Counted from the first letter of the stretch, positions 21,059 through 33,600 are shown. The stretch is DNA of 35,534 bases from an uncultured Ruminococcus sp. (GCA_946413815.1 CAMKMD010000044.1:1-35534); one strand, 5' to 3'. Made by a program: numbers and translations. The notes: a model not told the origin generated them from the letters alone.

Positions 21059-23812
21059 ATGAAAAAGAATCATAAGAGGGTCTGGGCAGGTCTGCTTGCA
21101 GCTGCCATGATTGTACCCATGACTGACATTATCGCAGAGCCTGTCAGTGCTTTTGCATATGAGCTTCTTGGAGAGACAGATTTTGAGCATAAAATGATAC
21201 CCTGGACACCCGTATCCGCAAACAGCGCAAAGCAGGATTTTGACATCAGAGAGGGCGCAGTACACATCACAATAGTTACGCCTTTCGGAACCAATCATGT
21301 AAACTCGGAGCTTTCCTTCAGACATACCGGACTGAGCTTCATTTCCGGACATGAGTACAAGGTGAGCTTTAAGGTAAAAGCAAGGCGTGAGGGGATGCAG
21401 CTCTGCTCCTCCATCTGTGACACCGGAGGAAATGAGCAGTACTTCATGCTTGACGGAAACACTGACGATATGCACACAGGGCCGGCCTTCGGCGGTCAGT
21501 GGGGAAAATTCGCTGAGCTCGGAACTGAGTACAAGGAATACTCCGGCGTATTCAAGCCTTCACAGGATCTGGAAGATGTGATGTGGGAATTCCGCTATGC
21601 TGATGATAAAGACGGCTACGGCGGAAACGCAGTACAGGGGGATGAGATATGGTTCGATGATATGTCCGTTGAGGATATCACGGATACGGAGACCGTGCCG
21701 GATGTAACGACCTACGGCTATACCGGCCGCAGATTCAGCGGGCTTGAGAACAATTACATCTCCGTCAATCAGCTTGGATACTATCCTGATCTGGCAAAGA
21801 GCGCTACGCTGAGCGACGACAGGGGCGATGTAGTATACGGCGCAAAGCCGATAGAGCTTAGCGGCAGCTATGACTTTGAGATAGTGGATGCAGAGAGCGG
21901 TGCTGTCGCATACACCGGCAAGACCGCAGAAGCAAAGGCTGACCGGGACTCCGGCGATACTGTATGTAAGATAGACTTCACGGAATTCGACAAACCCGGC
22001 GAGTACTTTATCCGCATCAAGGATACTGAATGGAGGTCGCTGCCTTTCACTATAGGCAGATTCATCTACAGGGAGGAGCTGCTGACTGATGCGCTAAATT
22101 TCATCTATCAGAACCGCTCCGGCTGCAAGATAGAGGCCTCATATATCACATCAGGCGATGCACAGAAGCTTGCGCGCAATCCCGGCAATGATGAAGGTAC
22201 CGGCTTCGTTCAGAAGGAATGGGTCACTCAGCCGCAGACAGATGTTGAAAAGGTCATGGAGGAAAGCTCCTCACGCATAGATGTAAGCGGAGGCTGGTTT
22301 GACGGCACTGACTTCAACAAGGATATGACCGAGGGTGCTTACACAGTATGGACTCTCCAGAATATGTACGAGCGTGCGTCACGGACAAAAGCCGGAAAGG
22401 ATGATTTTGCGGACAGTTCAGGAGCTACCACTATCCCCGAAATGGATAACGGTTATCCCGATGTCCTTGATGAATGCCGCTATGAACTTGACTTCATGGC
22501 AAAGATGAAGGTCAAGGAGGGCGAGCCTACATGGGGCGATTTTGCCGGCCTTTATTACAACGGTATGCAGGGTGTGAATTTCGAGCCTTACCCGAAGGAC
22601 TATGAGCATGAATTCCACTCCGTACTGAGCGTTCAGCCGCCGACATTTTCAGCTACCCTGAACTATGCTGCCTGTGCGGCACAGGGCGCAAGACTGTGGG
22701 CTCCCTATGACAAGGAATACGCACAGAAGCTGCTGGACAGCGCCAAGGAGGCTTATCAGGCCTACAAAACGTATTATTACGAGGCGGCTGACGACGAGAA
22801 TAAGAATGCAAAGTCTCTTTATTCTCCCGGTTTCAGATCATGGAACAGCGTGAACAAGGAGAATCCGGATATAACAGACGAAGCCTACTGGGCAGCCGCT
22901 GAGCTCTATATCACCACAGCAGTCATGGAAGATGCTGAAGCCGAGAAGTATGAGATCGAGTTCAGAAATGACATTGAAATGGAGCTTACCGGAAGCGAAA
23001 AGGACTGCTTCAATGCAGGTACATTCTCACTGCTGCTGAATAAGGACCTCATTGACAGCGTACGTGAGGGACATCTGCAAAAGAAGTTCCTGAAACGTCT
23101 GGCACCTGAGATCGCATCAGCAGCAGACTCTGAGGGCTATGGCATACCCTATTTCTACGATAACTCCGGTTCTAACAGGAGCGCCCTCTATAATATGATG
23201 ATGCTGGCTTATGCCTATGACGAGGAAGGCTCTCAGGAATACCTTGACGGCATAATCAGGGGTATGGACTACATCTTCGGCAACAATCCGCTTTCATGCT
23301 CCTATGTCACCGGCTACGGCTCGTACACAGCCGGTAATCCTTCACACAGGGTATGGCGTCATGAAGAGGACAAGGATCTTCCCGGGGCACCGGTCGGAAT
23401 AATCGTAAGCGGTCCGGACAGCGGAAAACCCGATGATTATATGCGCGGCCTCGGACTTGAACCCGGTGAGGACCATCCTCCGACGCTGAGATACTATGCT
23501 GACTCAGTCGGCTCATGGTCATCCAACGGAACCTCGCTCAGCACTAATGCAGCCCTTGCATGGATGGTTTATTATATGATAGAGGATAAGACCGCCACTC
23601 CGGAAAAGCCGCCTGTAAACAGCAAAACTAACGGTGATGCCAACGGCGACGGAAAGTTTACCGTAGCTGATGTGGTAATGCTCCAGAGATATCTGCTGGG
23701 TGAACCGGGTATAGAGCTTACGGTCTGGCAGAATGCCGATCTCTATGATGATGATATCATTGATACATTCGATCTCTGCATTATGAAGAACAGGTTCCTT
23801 GAAACCTTGTAA
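21059..23812 (+). CDS. Secreted GH9 family protein with CBM, Ig-like and dockerin domains
   Basis: A 917-aa secreted protein. Signal peptide about 1-33; CBM4/9-type beta-sandwich about 35-205 (LLGETDFE at its start, DEIWFDDMSV at its end); Ig-like N-terminal cellulase domain about 230-330 (ISVNQLGYYPDLAKSA..); GH9 (alpha/alpha)6 barrel about 335-845; linker; type I dockerin 858-917. In GH9, GGWFDGTDF supplies Asp415 and Asp418, matching DAGD, and NPSHR gives His763-Arg764. However, the block aligning with the catalytic acid (normally SYSTNE) reads SWSSNG, putting Gly824 where Glu is expected, so classical inverting hydrolysis may be lost. Likely cellulosome-bound through the dockerin; regulated through array B. 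GGAGGGAG (21047-21054) sets the start. Confidence 0.93.
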   Translation: MKKNHKRVWAGLLAAAMIVPMTDIIAEPVSAFAYELLGETDFEHKMIPWTPVSANSAKQDFDIREGAVHITIVTPFGTNHVNSELSFRHTGLSFISGHEYKVSFKVKARREGMQLCSSICDTGGNEQYFMLDGNTDDMHTGPAFGGQWGKFAELGTEYKEYSGVFKPSQDLEDVMWEFRYADDKDGYGGNAVQGDEIWFDDMSVEDITDTETVPDVTTYGYTGRRFSGLENNYISVNQLGYYPDLAKSATLSDDRGDVVYGAKPIELSGSYDFEIVDAESGAVAYTGKTAEAKADRDSGDTVCKIDFTEFDKPGEYFIRIKDTEWRSLPFTIGRFIYREELLTDALNFIYQNRSGCKIEASYITSGDAQKLARNPGNDEGTGFVQKEWVTQPQTDVEKVMEESSSRIDVSGGWFDGTDFNKDMTEGAYTVWTLQNMYERASRTKAGKDDFADSSGATTIPEMDNGYPDVLDECRYELDFMAKMKVKEGEPTWGDFAGLYYNGMQGVNFEPYPKDYEHEFHSVLSVQPPTFSATLNYAACAAQGARLWAPYDKEYAQKLLDSAKEAYQAYKTYYYEAADDENKNAKSLYSPGFRSWNSVNKENPDITDEAYWAAAELYITTAVMEDAEAEKYEIEFRNDIEMELTGSEKDCFNAGTFSLLLNKDLIDSVREGHLQKKFLKRLAPEIASAADSEGYGIPYFYDNSGSNRSALYNMMMLAYAYDEEGSQEYLDGIIRGMDYIFGNNPLSCSYVTGYGSYTAGNPSHRVWRHEEDKDLPGAPVGIIVSGPDSGKPDDYMRGLGLEPGEDHPPTLRYYADSVGSWSSNGTSLSTNAALAWMVYYMIEDKTATPEKPPVNSKTNGDANGDGKFTVADVVMLQRYLLGEPGIELTVWQNADLYDDDIIDTFDLCIMKNRFLETL

Positions 23813-23890
23813 TGATCCCGATGGCTTTATCCTGACTGCACTTCATGGATATTGACATAAATTCTTCCTTTATTGGACAAATCAGAGAAT

Positions 23891-23964
23891 GCCTGACCTG
23901 CTATGTCTGCTTTGCAGGTCAGGCGAGAAATGCAAAAGATCCGGTCAGTCAGGCCGGATCTTTT
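23891..23964 (+). terminator. Two consecutive hairpins after GH9
   Basis: Hairpin 1: GCCTGACCTG (23891-23900) pairs perfectly with CAGGTCAGGC (23915-23924). Hairpin 2: AAAAGATCCGG (23934-23944) pairs perfectly with CCGGATCTTTT (23954-23964), giving a terminator that can serve both strands. The GGTCAG element occurs in both. Confidence 0.8.
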
Positions 23965-24205
23965 GTATTTATGAAACGTGGGATCACGCTGAAGTCATGA
24001 AGATGAAGACGGTGCCGGATGCACAGAAGAGAATGAAAAGAAGATGCTGCTTAACACAGATCAATAGGGAGATCAGGCGGGGGAATATTAATTAAAACAT
24101 ATATTCTTAAAGCGTCGCAAGCTGTCAAAAAAAGAAATATTGAAAATTTTTTTATCAAAAAATACAGGTGGTATAATTAGTTCGTTATTATTACTAAATC
24201 ACGAC

Positions 24206-24222
24206 ATTGACCTATGGTCAAT
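24206..24222. promoter_or_regulatory. Perfect palindrome, CRP/FNR-like operator
   Basis: ATTGACC-TAT-GGTCAAT, a 7-3-7 perfect inverted repeat, is centred about 67 bp upstream of the predicted start site of the promoter at 24246-24274. TTGAC-N5-GTCAA resembles CRP/FNR-superfamily sites (FNR: TTGAT-N4-ATCAA). Distance suits an activator. No regulator of that family is in the window. Confidence 0.5.
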
Positions 24223-24245
24223 TGGACGATTTTACAGATTTTGGA

Positions 24246-24274
24246 TTGACAGTGAGTTTATTAAATTGTATAAT
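24246..24274 (+). promoter_or_regulatory. Perfect consensus promoter of the adhesin leader
   Basis: TTGACA (24246-24251), 17-bp spacer, TATAAT (24269-24274). One of only two fully consensus promoters seen here; the other drives HU. Predicted start about 24281, 324 nt before the adhesin start codon. Confidence 0.8.
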
Positions 24275-24280
24275 AATGAC

Positions 24281-24424
24281 AATAAGGGTGTTATGTTTAA
24301 CAGCTTTACAAACGAGGCAGAGGGCCCAGTCACAAGGGGAAAGCTGCCGGAGAAACCTTTTTTTCAGCATTTGATAAGGCAAATTAACTCTATGATCTGT
24401 AAATGCTGATAAAAGGGTTTTTTA
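24281..24424 (+). ncRNA. Candidate structured leader or small RNA ending in a terminator
   Basis: A transcript from the consensus promoter would run about 140 nt to the hairpin at 24353-24420. The first part has mutually exclusive pairings: CAGCTTT (24302-24308) with AAAGCTG (24340-24346), or GGCAG (24316-24320) with CTGCC (24344-24348), next to GGGCCC and a purine-rich AAGGGGAAAG. I do not recognise a known riboswitch class (the GGCAAACC core of c-di-GMP-I and the cobalamin boxes are absent). It could be an attenuated 5' leader of the adhesin gene or a free-standing small RNA. Confidence 0.4.
24353..24424 (+). terminator. 20-bp terminator-like hairpin upstream of the adhesin gene
   Basis: AAACCTTTTTTTCAGCATTT (24353-24372) pairs with AAATGCTGATAAAAGGGTTT (24401-24420): 18 Watson-Crick pairs, one G-U and one mismatch, 28-nt loop, followed by a T-run. 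It lies about 185 nt upstream of the adhesin start, so the gene must either escape it or use another promoter. Confidence 0.7.
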
Positions 24425-24604
24425 CTTTTCTATGTGCTTATACATTATTATATATAAGCGCATAATAAACCGCACCTGAGGTGCAATATATCTGAGGAGG
24501 GATGAAAGATGGTGCTGAAAACTTAGAAAAAACACAGTGACAGGATGAAAGTGACATATTGCAGATAACGGGCTGCAAAAAAAGGATGAAAGGAGTTTTG
24601 AAAA

Positions 24605-27600
24605 TTGAACAGTACAAAGTCGTTTTCAAAGCGGCTGTTAAGCGTGATACTGGCTTGCTTTGTAATGATTGCCTATCTGCCGTTTGACGGGTTCAGGTAC
24701 ATGACCGCCGGGGCAGAAGGCACCGTTACGAGTGCGACGATCACAAAAGACGGATCGACGAGCCCGCTCAGTACGTTTACAGCAAACTACGTATCGGCCA
24801 ACATAAACCCCGGCGATTCAGTAGCTAAGGGTCAGAAGATCGAAGTTGATTTCGAATGGAACACAGGGGAGTATGTGAATAATCCCAATGATCCGTTTGA
24901 ACTGAAATTCAATCCAGGGCTGACTAACGCGAGACCCGACCCGGGTTATTCTGATTCCGTTACCGTCCGTGAAGGCGGAGTGAGGGTTATCAAAGCTGAT
25001 TACTCTTTCAGCGGAAATGATGTTGATATCGCTGTTACTCCGCTGTCGTCAAAAGACAGACAGTTCAGCGGCGGCGCAAGCCTGACATTGATCGCTGATT
25101 TTGACGAGGCTCAGTATAACAACGGTGACGAGATCGAGATCACACTCTTCGGAGATGTGAAGATCCCGGTTAAGGTGAGAAAGGATACCCCGCCTCAGCC
25201 TCCAGGACCTACTGATCCGCCTCCGCAGACAGATTCCCTTGAGGTAACAAAAAAGGCTAACGGGAACCTCATTAAGGACGGCGATGATCTCTACCAGGAG
25301 TTCACGATCTCTGTTGAAAACATTAACAAGGATCTTCCCGGAGTAAGCGTTGTGGATGTCCTTCCCGAAGGATTAGGCGTTTTCGCTGCCGATCAGGGAA
25401 CGATAAGCGTTACCAAGACAGCATTCAAGTCAAACAACAAGTACGACCTCTCACCCGGCAATGTTGAGACGTCTGAGATCACTGCTTCGCTAAGCGGCAA
25501 TACGATCCAGCTCGATACAATAGATGCCACCAAGAACGGCAATCCTATCAGCTACACCTTCAGGCTGAAGCTCGACAAGGACAGGGCAGAGGATCCCGCT
25601 TACGCCAATGATACAGCATCCAAGACCAATACTGCCGATCTTCAGGCCGGCGGTCAGAGCGTTCGTACAAACCCGTACAACAACACGGCTCAGGCAAACG
25701 TAAGCGTAAACACCGCTCCTCCGACTATCGGAAAGAATGGACAGGTTAGCGGCGACAAGATCAACTGGACTATCAACGTTGACCTTCAGTCACAGGCCGG
25801 CAAGGATATCAGTAACTTTTCAGTTTTGGATAAACCCGGAAACGGCGTGACAGCAGACGACATCATCGCAGCTGTTGAAGGCAGTGTGAAGGAGGGCGAC
25901 AATGTCAGAATCCCGCTTTCAGCATTCACTGATAACGGCGGCGGAAGGTATACACTTACCTATTCCACACCTGTACCGGCAGAGGCTGCTGCTTCTCCGT
26001 TCCCGATGAACGTAAGTAACAATGCAGTATTCTATGACGGAGAAACTCCCGGCGGTGAGGGCCCGGGCAGTACATCAGTACCCGGAGGAGCAAATCCCGC
26101 AGATTCTTTCAAGAAGGAAGTTGTGGGAGTTGACGGCGGTAATCTTGTATGGAAGATCTCTTTTGATATTCCGGATTCTGAGAATGCAGCATACATTCCT
26201 TCTTCAATTGTTGTTCACGACAGGATCGTAAAGAGCCTCCAGACAAGCAGCGGTTACCTTACCTTCAAGGATCATTCCTATGTTGACGGTTCAGCAAAGG
26301 CAAAGATCGGCGAAGAGGAGATCGATATCTCCGGAATGGTAAGACCGTATACCGAGTATAACAGCAATTTCAAGGCAGGCTGCGAGATCAGTCTTGACAG
26401 CGCCTTCATTGCAAAGTACAAGGGCAAGACAGTTGAGATCACCTGTGAGACATCACTGAGTGCTGACGAGATGGAGTCCTACGCTAACGGCGGACAGATC
26501 GAATTCATGTATCCCAACGGACAGAAAATTGAGGATACAGATGAAGCGATCTATACTCCTGCACTTAATGCTGACAAGAGACCTGGCTCCAATACAGTAA
26601 GAGATGTGCCGAATAACGGCAAGCATACTCTGTTCTGGGTTATCAAGGCAGAGATCAAGCAGGAAATGACAGCCGGAGACAAGATCAAGATCGTGGATAC
26701 CCTCCCCGAGGGATATACATATTTTAAGAACTCGGCACACGCAGGAACAGCAGAAGACGGCGAGACCCATGCTAACAATATAGATACCGTATACTACAGT
26801 TATGAATGGAACAGGCTATGGGATCCCTACTATGGTAAAAAGAATACGTTCTATGATGTTGATGCGACAATGGCCGGCAGAGAGCTTACCATGGAGGTTA
26901 CTCTCACTGACGAAATGATCGAGGACATCAAGAACAGAGGCAATTACCTCTTCTTCGGCTACGGCATAGAGATGACAGATGAAGAGGCTGCTGAGTTTGC
27001 ATTCGCAGGCGAGAACAAGACCTTTGTGAACTCCGCAAACATCTATTACAACGATGTCAAGGAGAGCCATGTTACTTCAGAACAGCAGGTAAACAAGTCC
27101 GAAAGCCTTGTGAATAAGGAAAAGGTCATCAGAGAAGAAGACGGCGAGTCTTATGCTGAGTTTACCATCCGTATCAACAACAACAGGCAGAAGCTTTCCA
27201 ATGACGGAGAACTCTATCTGGATGACTGGCTCGGCGGAAACTTTGATTTCCCGAAGGAAGACGGTGAATTCGTTGCTGAGATCACTATCAACGACGGATC
27301 TGGACCAAAAACATATAATGTCAAGAATCCTTCTTCGGGCGAAGAGATAGACTATGCTGATATCGTTGACGAGAACGGCGAGAAGCTTGAGGGTGCAGGA
27401 ATCTACAGACTCGGCCCCGGTAAGAAACTCTGTCTGAAGCTCAAGGACGAGACAGCATATACTATCAAGTACAAGGTTCTTATCGAACACGTAAGAAGAA
27501 ACTCAGGAATCGTGGAGCAGGAGATCGCAGCAAGATTCAGCAATGTTGCTGTTCTCAAGAATTCTGCAGGAAACAGCACCTCCGATTCCATAATCCTTTC

Positions 27601-30600
27601 AAGCAATGAATACGAGCACAGATCCTATGTAGATGTCGGCGGCAAGGATGACTACATCATCTTCAACTTTATGAAGGAGTGGGATGACAAGGGAGCAGGC
27701 AAGTCGTCAAGACCTGACCGCATCACCCTTGACATCGAACGCAAGGATCAGAACGGTGTAACGGATATCATAACAAGAGAGATCGTTCTCAACGAAGATG
27801 CTTATGAATCCGACGGAAAATGGATATTCTGTATCAAGGACCTCCCCGGACGTATACGCGACGAGAGCGGAAGAGTTGTTACAGAGTATACCTACACAGT
27901 TACCGAGAGGAGCACCGGCCAGTACAACATCTCCTACAGCGGCAGCCCTCTTGAGAACGTAAAGATACCTCCACGTGACAGGGATTTAAAGTGCAACGCC
28001 ACTATCAAGAACGAGCGCAAGGTATCAGAGACCATCAAGGTCGCAAAGAAGGACATCACAGGCGAGAAGGAGATCAAGGATGCTACGATCCAGCTCTTCT
28101 CCTCTGACGAAAACATGAACTGGAAGCCCGTACTCAATATGAACTCCGGTATCAGCTCCGTTAAGGACGATGACGGAAACATCATAGGCGTACAGTGGGT
28201 ATCCGACGGAACAGAGCGTGAGATAAAAGCACTCGCTGACGGCAATTACATACTAAAGGAGACCGGCGGTACTATCAAGGTCGGTTCGACAGAGTACTCC
28301 GTAGTTACCTCAGAGCTTAATTTCACCATCACTGACGGAAAGGTAGTTGACAGTTCAGTTGCATCTGATGCACTGAAGGCTGGCTATGACAGCGAATCAG
28401 CTACCGGCTATTACACTTATAAGGCAGATACTAATCTTATCACTGTATGCGATGCAGAAGCATCACAGGCACAGGTAAAGATCAGCAAGAAGACAGTGAC
28501 CGGCTCATCCGAGCTTGAGGGCGCTGAGATACAGCTGATATGTGACGGCTATGACTGGTCAGACATACTTGCAGCAGACGAGACACTCACTGCTGTTGAT
28601 GACAATGGCAAGACAATAGGCGTACAGTGGACCTCCGGTACTGCCGAGAAGGAGTTCACACTCAAATCCGGCAACTACAAGCTGAAGGAGACAGGTGCTC
28701 CCGACGGCTACGGCTACTCAGAGGATATCGAGTTCTCAGTAGTGGACGAGAACACCGTTACGGTAAACGGTGAGGCAGTTGACGGAAACACAGTCATCAT
28801 GCGTGATGATGTATCAAAGGTAGTTATCAACAAGACAGATGTCTCCGGACAGAAGGAAGTATCAGGCGCTGTTCTCACAGTCAAGGGCGGCAAACTCACT
28901 GCTGAGCAGTGGCAGGCTATCGCGGCAGAGAACACAGACGTTGAGCTTACAGATGACGGCATGGGCATCACATGGAAGTCAGGAGACGCACCTGTAACTA
29001 TCTCAGGACTTCTCAACGGCGATTATACTCTTACAGAAACTGCTGACGGACCTATCACAGATGCGGAAGGAAATAAGTATGACGTTATTGAAAGCACTAT
29101 TAACTTTACTGTTGACAGCGCATCAAGAGACAACGTACAGGTTACTTCTGAGGTGAGCAATGACTTTGAGGCTGAAGCTACAGAAGGCTATGCAGTATTC
29201 AAGGACGGCGTTATCACTATCTGTGATGCAGTCAAGACAGCTCCCACAACAGGTGATGTAACGATCACCAAGAAGGATATCACAGGTCAGAACGAGATCG
29301 CAGGCGCAGTTATCAGACTGACTGACGATAAGATCTCTGACTGGACAGATATCATTGCTGCAAATGCAGACAACACAGCTATCAAGCCTTACTATGACGA
29401 AGCCGGTGAGAACATCATCGGTCTGACATGGACTTCAACAGGCACACCTGTAACTGTCAAGGGACTTCCCAACGGACAGTACACGCTCTTTGAGTCCGGC
29501 ACACTGGTAGAGGATAACGGTATCGTATACAAGGTAACAAATTCCTCTATGACATTCGTTATCTCAGAGGGACAGCTTCTCGTACCCGCACAGGATACCC
29601 TCAAGGAAGTACTGGTCGATGATCCCTACTATCCCGACGGCTATTACTATTATGACAGCGTTAATAAGGTAATAACTGTATGTAATGCAGAGGTCATCTC
29701 TGAGGTGAACATAAGCAAGATTGCTGTGACAGACGGCATGGCAGAGAATCTGGCAGGCGCTGTTCTCACAGTAAAGTACACAGGCGAAGACGATATCAGC
29801 CTGAGTAAGGTTAAGATCGACGGAATGTCTGCACTTGCTGAGGGAAAGCCGTCAGAAGGCGTTTATGTCGTTGACAGACAGAACAACACAGTATCATTCA
29901 TCTCAGGCAGCGCTGATACAGTTATCAAGGGACTGCCCGCAGGTGATTATCAGCTCGTTGAGGACACTGCTCCTCTGGGCTACACAAAGGATACAGCTGT
30001 TGACTTCACCATCGCAAAGGACGGAACAGTCACAGCAGCAGACGGAACAAAGAAGCTTGAGCTTACCGACAAGGTGATCGAGGCCGTTATAAGCAAGGTC
30101 AAGATCGTTGACGGCAAGTCCGCAGAGCTTGAAGGCGCAGAGCTTACTCTCACTCTTGTTGAGCCCAAGGAAACAGGCGCAACACTTGCAAATGTCGTTG
30201 TGACTCTCGGCGAGGATGCAGCGGCAGGCGAGAGAACTGCAACATCCATCACTTTCACATCAGGTAAGAAGGACACAGTCCTTTCCAAGCTTCCCGCAGG
30301 TAACTACACTCTCACAGAGGTACAGGAGCCTGAGGGATACTCAAAGGCAGAGACCGTGTACTTCACTATCGGTGAAGACGGTACGATCTCGTCCTACACC
30401 AACACATACGGAGAGCCGGTCACTACCGAGACTGATGAAAAGGTAAGCACCAAGATCACAATGCTTGACAACAAGCAGGGTGAGGTAGCTGTTTCAAAGC
30501 TCGATATGGCAAACGGCAGCAAGCAGGTCAAGGGCGCAAAGCTCACGGTCTACTATGCAAACGACGATATCTCCGATGACGCTGCCATCGAAGGCAGAAC

Positions 30601-33600
30601 CAAGGCTGAAGAACTCACTGAGGAGAACAAGTACACGGCATTCATCGTAGACGGTCACAACCTGACATTCTATTCTGATGATACTGCTGCTATAATCAGC
30701 GGACTCGAGGTCGGTGAGTACAACCTCATTGAGGATGCAGCACCTGAAGGATACCTTCCCGCAACATCAATGGTGACATTCACCATTTCAGCCGACGGCA
30801 CAGTAACAGGCACGACTTCCATCTCTGACAAGGCTATAACAGCTACCATCAGCAAGAAGTCCGCAGCAGAGGCTGGCGGCGCAGAGGCAAAGGAGCTTCC
30901 CGGCGCAAGACTCACAGTTACAGCCAACGAAGGACAGGATCTTTCAAACGTATACCTCACAAGAGGTACAGACGAGCTCACAAAGAGAGAGACAGTACCC
31001 GGCGAGGGCGAATATGCAGTAAGCAGTGATTCCATCACATTCCTCTCCGGCGACGCAGAGACTGTTATCGCAGGTCTGCCCGCAGGAAAGTACACACTTA
31101 CTGAGGATACGGCTCCTCTCGGCTACACACTCGATACAGCTATCAACTTCACAGTTACAGTAAATGAAGACGGTACAGATTATACCATCACTGCTGAGAA
31201 CAGCGAGGATATAGCTGATGGCGTGCTCACACTCACAGATGAGCTCACAAAGACACCCATAAGCAAGGTCGCAGCTGCAAACAGCAAGGAACTCCCCGGA
31301 GCAACTCTCCGGATAATCGCAATGGATTCCAAAACCGACCTTACAGCAATTGATACTATCAGTATCACCGGCGGCGGCAAGGAGCTGACCAACGGCAAAC
31401 TTGGAACGGATGACAAGTACGCATCCAAGTCCTATGTACAGTTCGTATCAGGCGATACAATGACTGTTGTAAACGGACTTCCCGAGGGCGACTACATACT
31501 GAGAGAATTCAGGGCACCCGCTAATTACGAAATGGCTGAGGAGATCGCATTCACGGTCAATCCGGACGGCACAATCACATCAGAAGCCTACAATGCTGCA
31601 TCCGGCGCTGTAGTGATGGCTGATGAATCAGTCGTTGAGATCAGCAAGAAGGCTGTAGGCGGCGAGGAAGAGCTTCCCGGTGCTGAGCTAACGCTCACAC
31701 TCGTAAAAGCAGTTGTTGATGGCACAGATCTTTCACAGACAGGCGACGCTGACATCTCAGATGACAAGATGTCTGTCACATGGACATCCGGCGACACTGC
31801 AAAGAAGATCACAAACCTTCCTGACGGCGAATACACACTGGAGGAGACCGGCGGCGAATTTGAGTCCGGCGGCGCTACCTACAATGTTACAAAGAGCGTA
31901 CTCAGCTTCACAGTTGAGAACGGACTTATCAAGTCCGGAAACGATGCATCAGACGAGAACGGTTCTATGACCATCGATAACGTCAAGACCATCACAGTCA
32001 GCGACGCTGAGAAGACAGAGCACAAGACTGTTACTATCAGCAAGAAGGCTGTAGGCGGCGAAGAGGAGCTCTCCGGAGCTAAGCTCAGGCTCACGCTCAC
32101 GACTCCCGGCGAAGGCGTCAAGGATCTTTCACAGACAGAGGATGCAGACCTTTCTGATGACAAGATGTCTATTGAATGGACATCCGGCGAAACTGCAAAG
32201 AAGATCAACGATCTTCCCGACGGCACATACACCCTCGAGGAGACAGGCGAGAACTTCACTGTAAACGGAACGACCTATTCAGTTATCAGCAGTACTCTTA
32301 CTTTTGAAGTTAAGAACGGAGAGATAACTACCAAGGCACAGAAGGTGACTGACGAAGCGACAGGCGGTTCATACAACATCAAGGACAAGTCAAATATCAT
32401 CGTATCCGATGCCGAGGCACCTACAGGCGGCCCCGTTACAATCAGCAAGACGGCAGTTACAGACGGCAAGTCCGTTAACCTGCCCGGTGCTGTGATCACA
32501 GTAAAGTATACAGGCACAGACGATATCGACCTCAGCAAGGTTGAGATCGCAGGCCTTACAAAGGCAACAGAGGGAGAGGCTTCGGCTGACACCTATGTAG
32601 TCGATGACACAAACAACACAGTCACATTCGTATCCGGTTCTTCTGATACAGTTATCACAGGACTGCCGGCAGGCAAGTACGAGCTTATCGAAGATACAGC
32701 TCCTCTTGGCTACACAAAGGATACATCAGTCAAGTTTGATCTGGCAAAGGACGGAACGATAACATCAGACGGCGAAGAGAAGGAAAAGCTCGACCTCACA
32801 GACAAGCTGATCGAAGTAACCATAAGCAAGGTTGAGATCGCAGGTACAGGTACAGCAGAACTTCCCGGCGCTAAGCTCACTATCACAAACACAGACGGAA
32901 CATCACTCGAGGGCGTCAAGGTTGCTCTGGGTGAGGGTTCAGACAAGACAAAGCTTGAGCAGAGCGGAAACAGCATCAGCTTCATCTCAGGCAAGACAGA
33001 CACTGTACTCTCCGCACTGCCCGCAGGCAACTACACTCTCGAAGAGGTGCAGACACCGGACGAAGAGTACAACAAGGCTGAGACTATCAGCTTCACGATC
33101 GGCGTGGACGGCAGCATAACCAATGTATCAAATGAGTATGCAAAGACCGATACAGCTGAGAATGACGAAACTGCCGGCGGAAAGATCACAATGCTCGATA
33201 CCAGAAAGGGCGAGATGGTCATATCCAAGAAGGATATCGCAGGCAAGCAGGTCAAGGGCGCAGAGCTCTCACTGACAATAAAGTCAGGAACGATCTCTGA
33301 TGAAGTTACAGTATCCGGCAGAACAAAGGCCGACAAGATCACGGACGAGAACAAGTATGACGTATACGTGGTAGACGGCGATACTCTCACATTCATCACG
33401 GGTGATGACAACGTAACTGTGGGCAATCTCACAGACGGTCAGTACACGCTGAAGGAAGTGGCAGCACCTGAGGGATATCTTGTAACAAAGACCACAGTTG
33501 ACTTCACGATCGATAAGGGCAAGGTAACAGACGGACCTTCAACAGCAGAGCTCACTGACGAGGCTGTTACAGCAACGATCAGCAAGAAGGCTGCTGCAGA

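Larger units (their letters stand above)
23813..24604 (+). other. 792-bp intergenic region before the giant adhesin
   Basis: Contains the GH9 terminators (23891-23964), an AT-rich stretch (about 24060-24300), a palindrome (24206-24222), a consensus promoter (24246-24274), a structured leader with a terminator-like hairpin (24281-24424), a second hairpin TGTGCTTATA/TATAAGCGCA (24433-24462), a palindrome GCACCTGAGGTGC (24472-24484) and three GGATGAAAG motifs (24500, 24543, 24584). Two short ORFs here (23889-24095 and a TTG-initiated one, 24140-24409) lack ribosome binding sites and cross these elements, so I regard the region as non-coding. Confidence 0.65.

Noticed and set aside
24281..24352. 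c-di-GMP, cobalamin or other known riboswitch in the adhesin leader
   Set aside because: The GGCAAACC and GACGCAAAGCC elements of c-di-GMP-I, the B12 box and other class signatures I know are not present; listed only as an unassigned leader.
24140..24409. An 89-codon ORF starting at TTG in the region before the giant adhesin
   Set aside because: No ribosome binding site, crosses the palindrome, the consensus promoter and one whole arm of the terminator hairpin, and has no recognisable protein features.
24500..24592. Three GGATGAAAG motifs about 41-43 bp apart before the adhesin start
   Set aside because: Each resembles a ribosome binding site plus ATG AAA, but the reading frames behind them are at most a dozen codons and the spacing is not exact; no convincing leader peptide.
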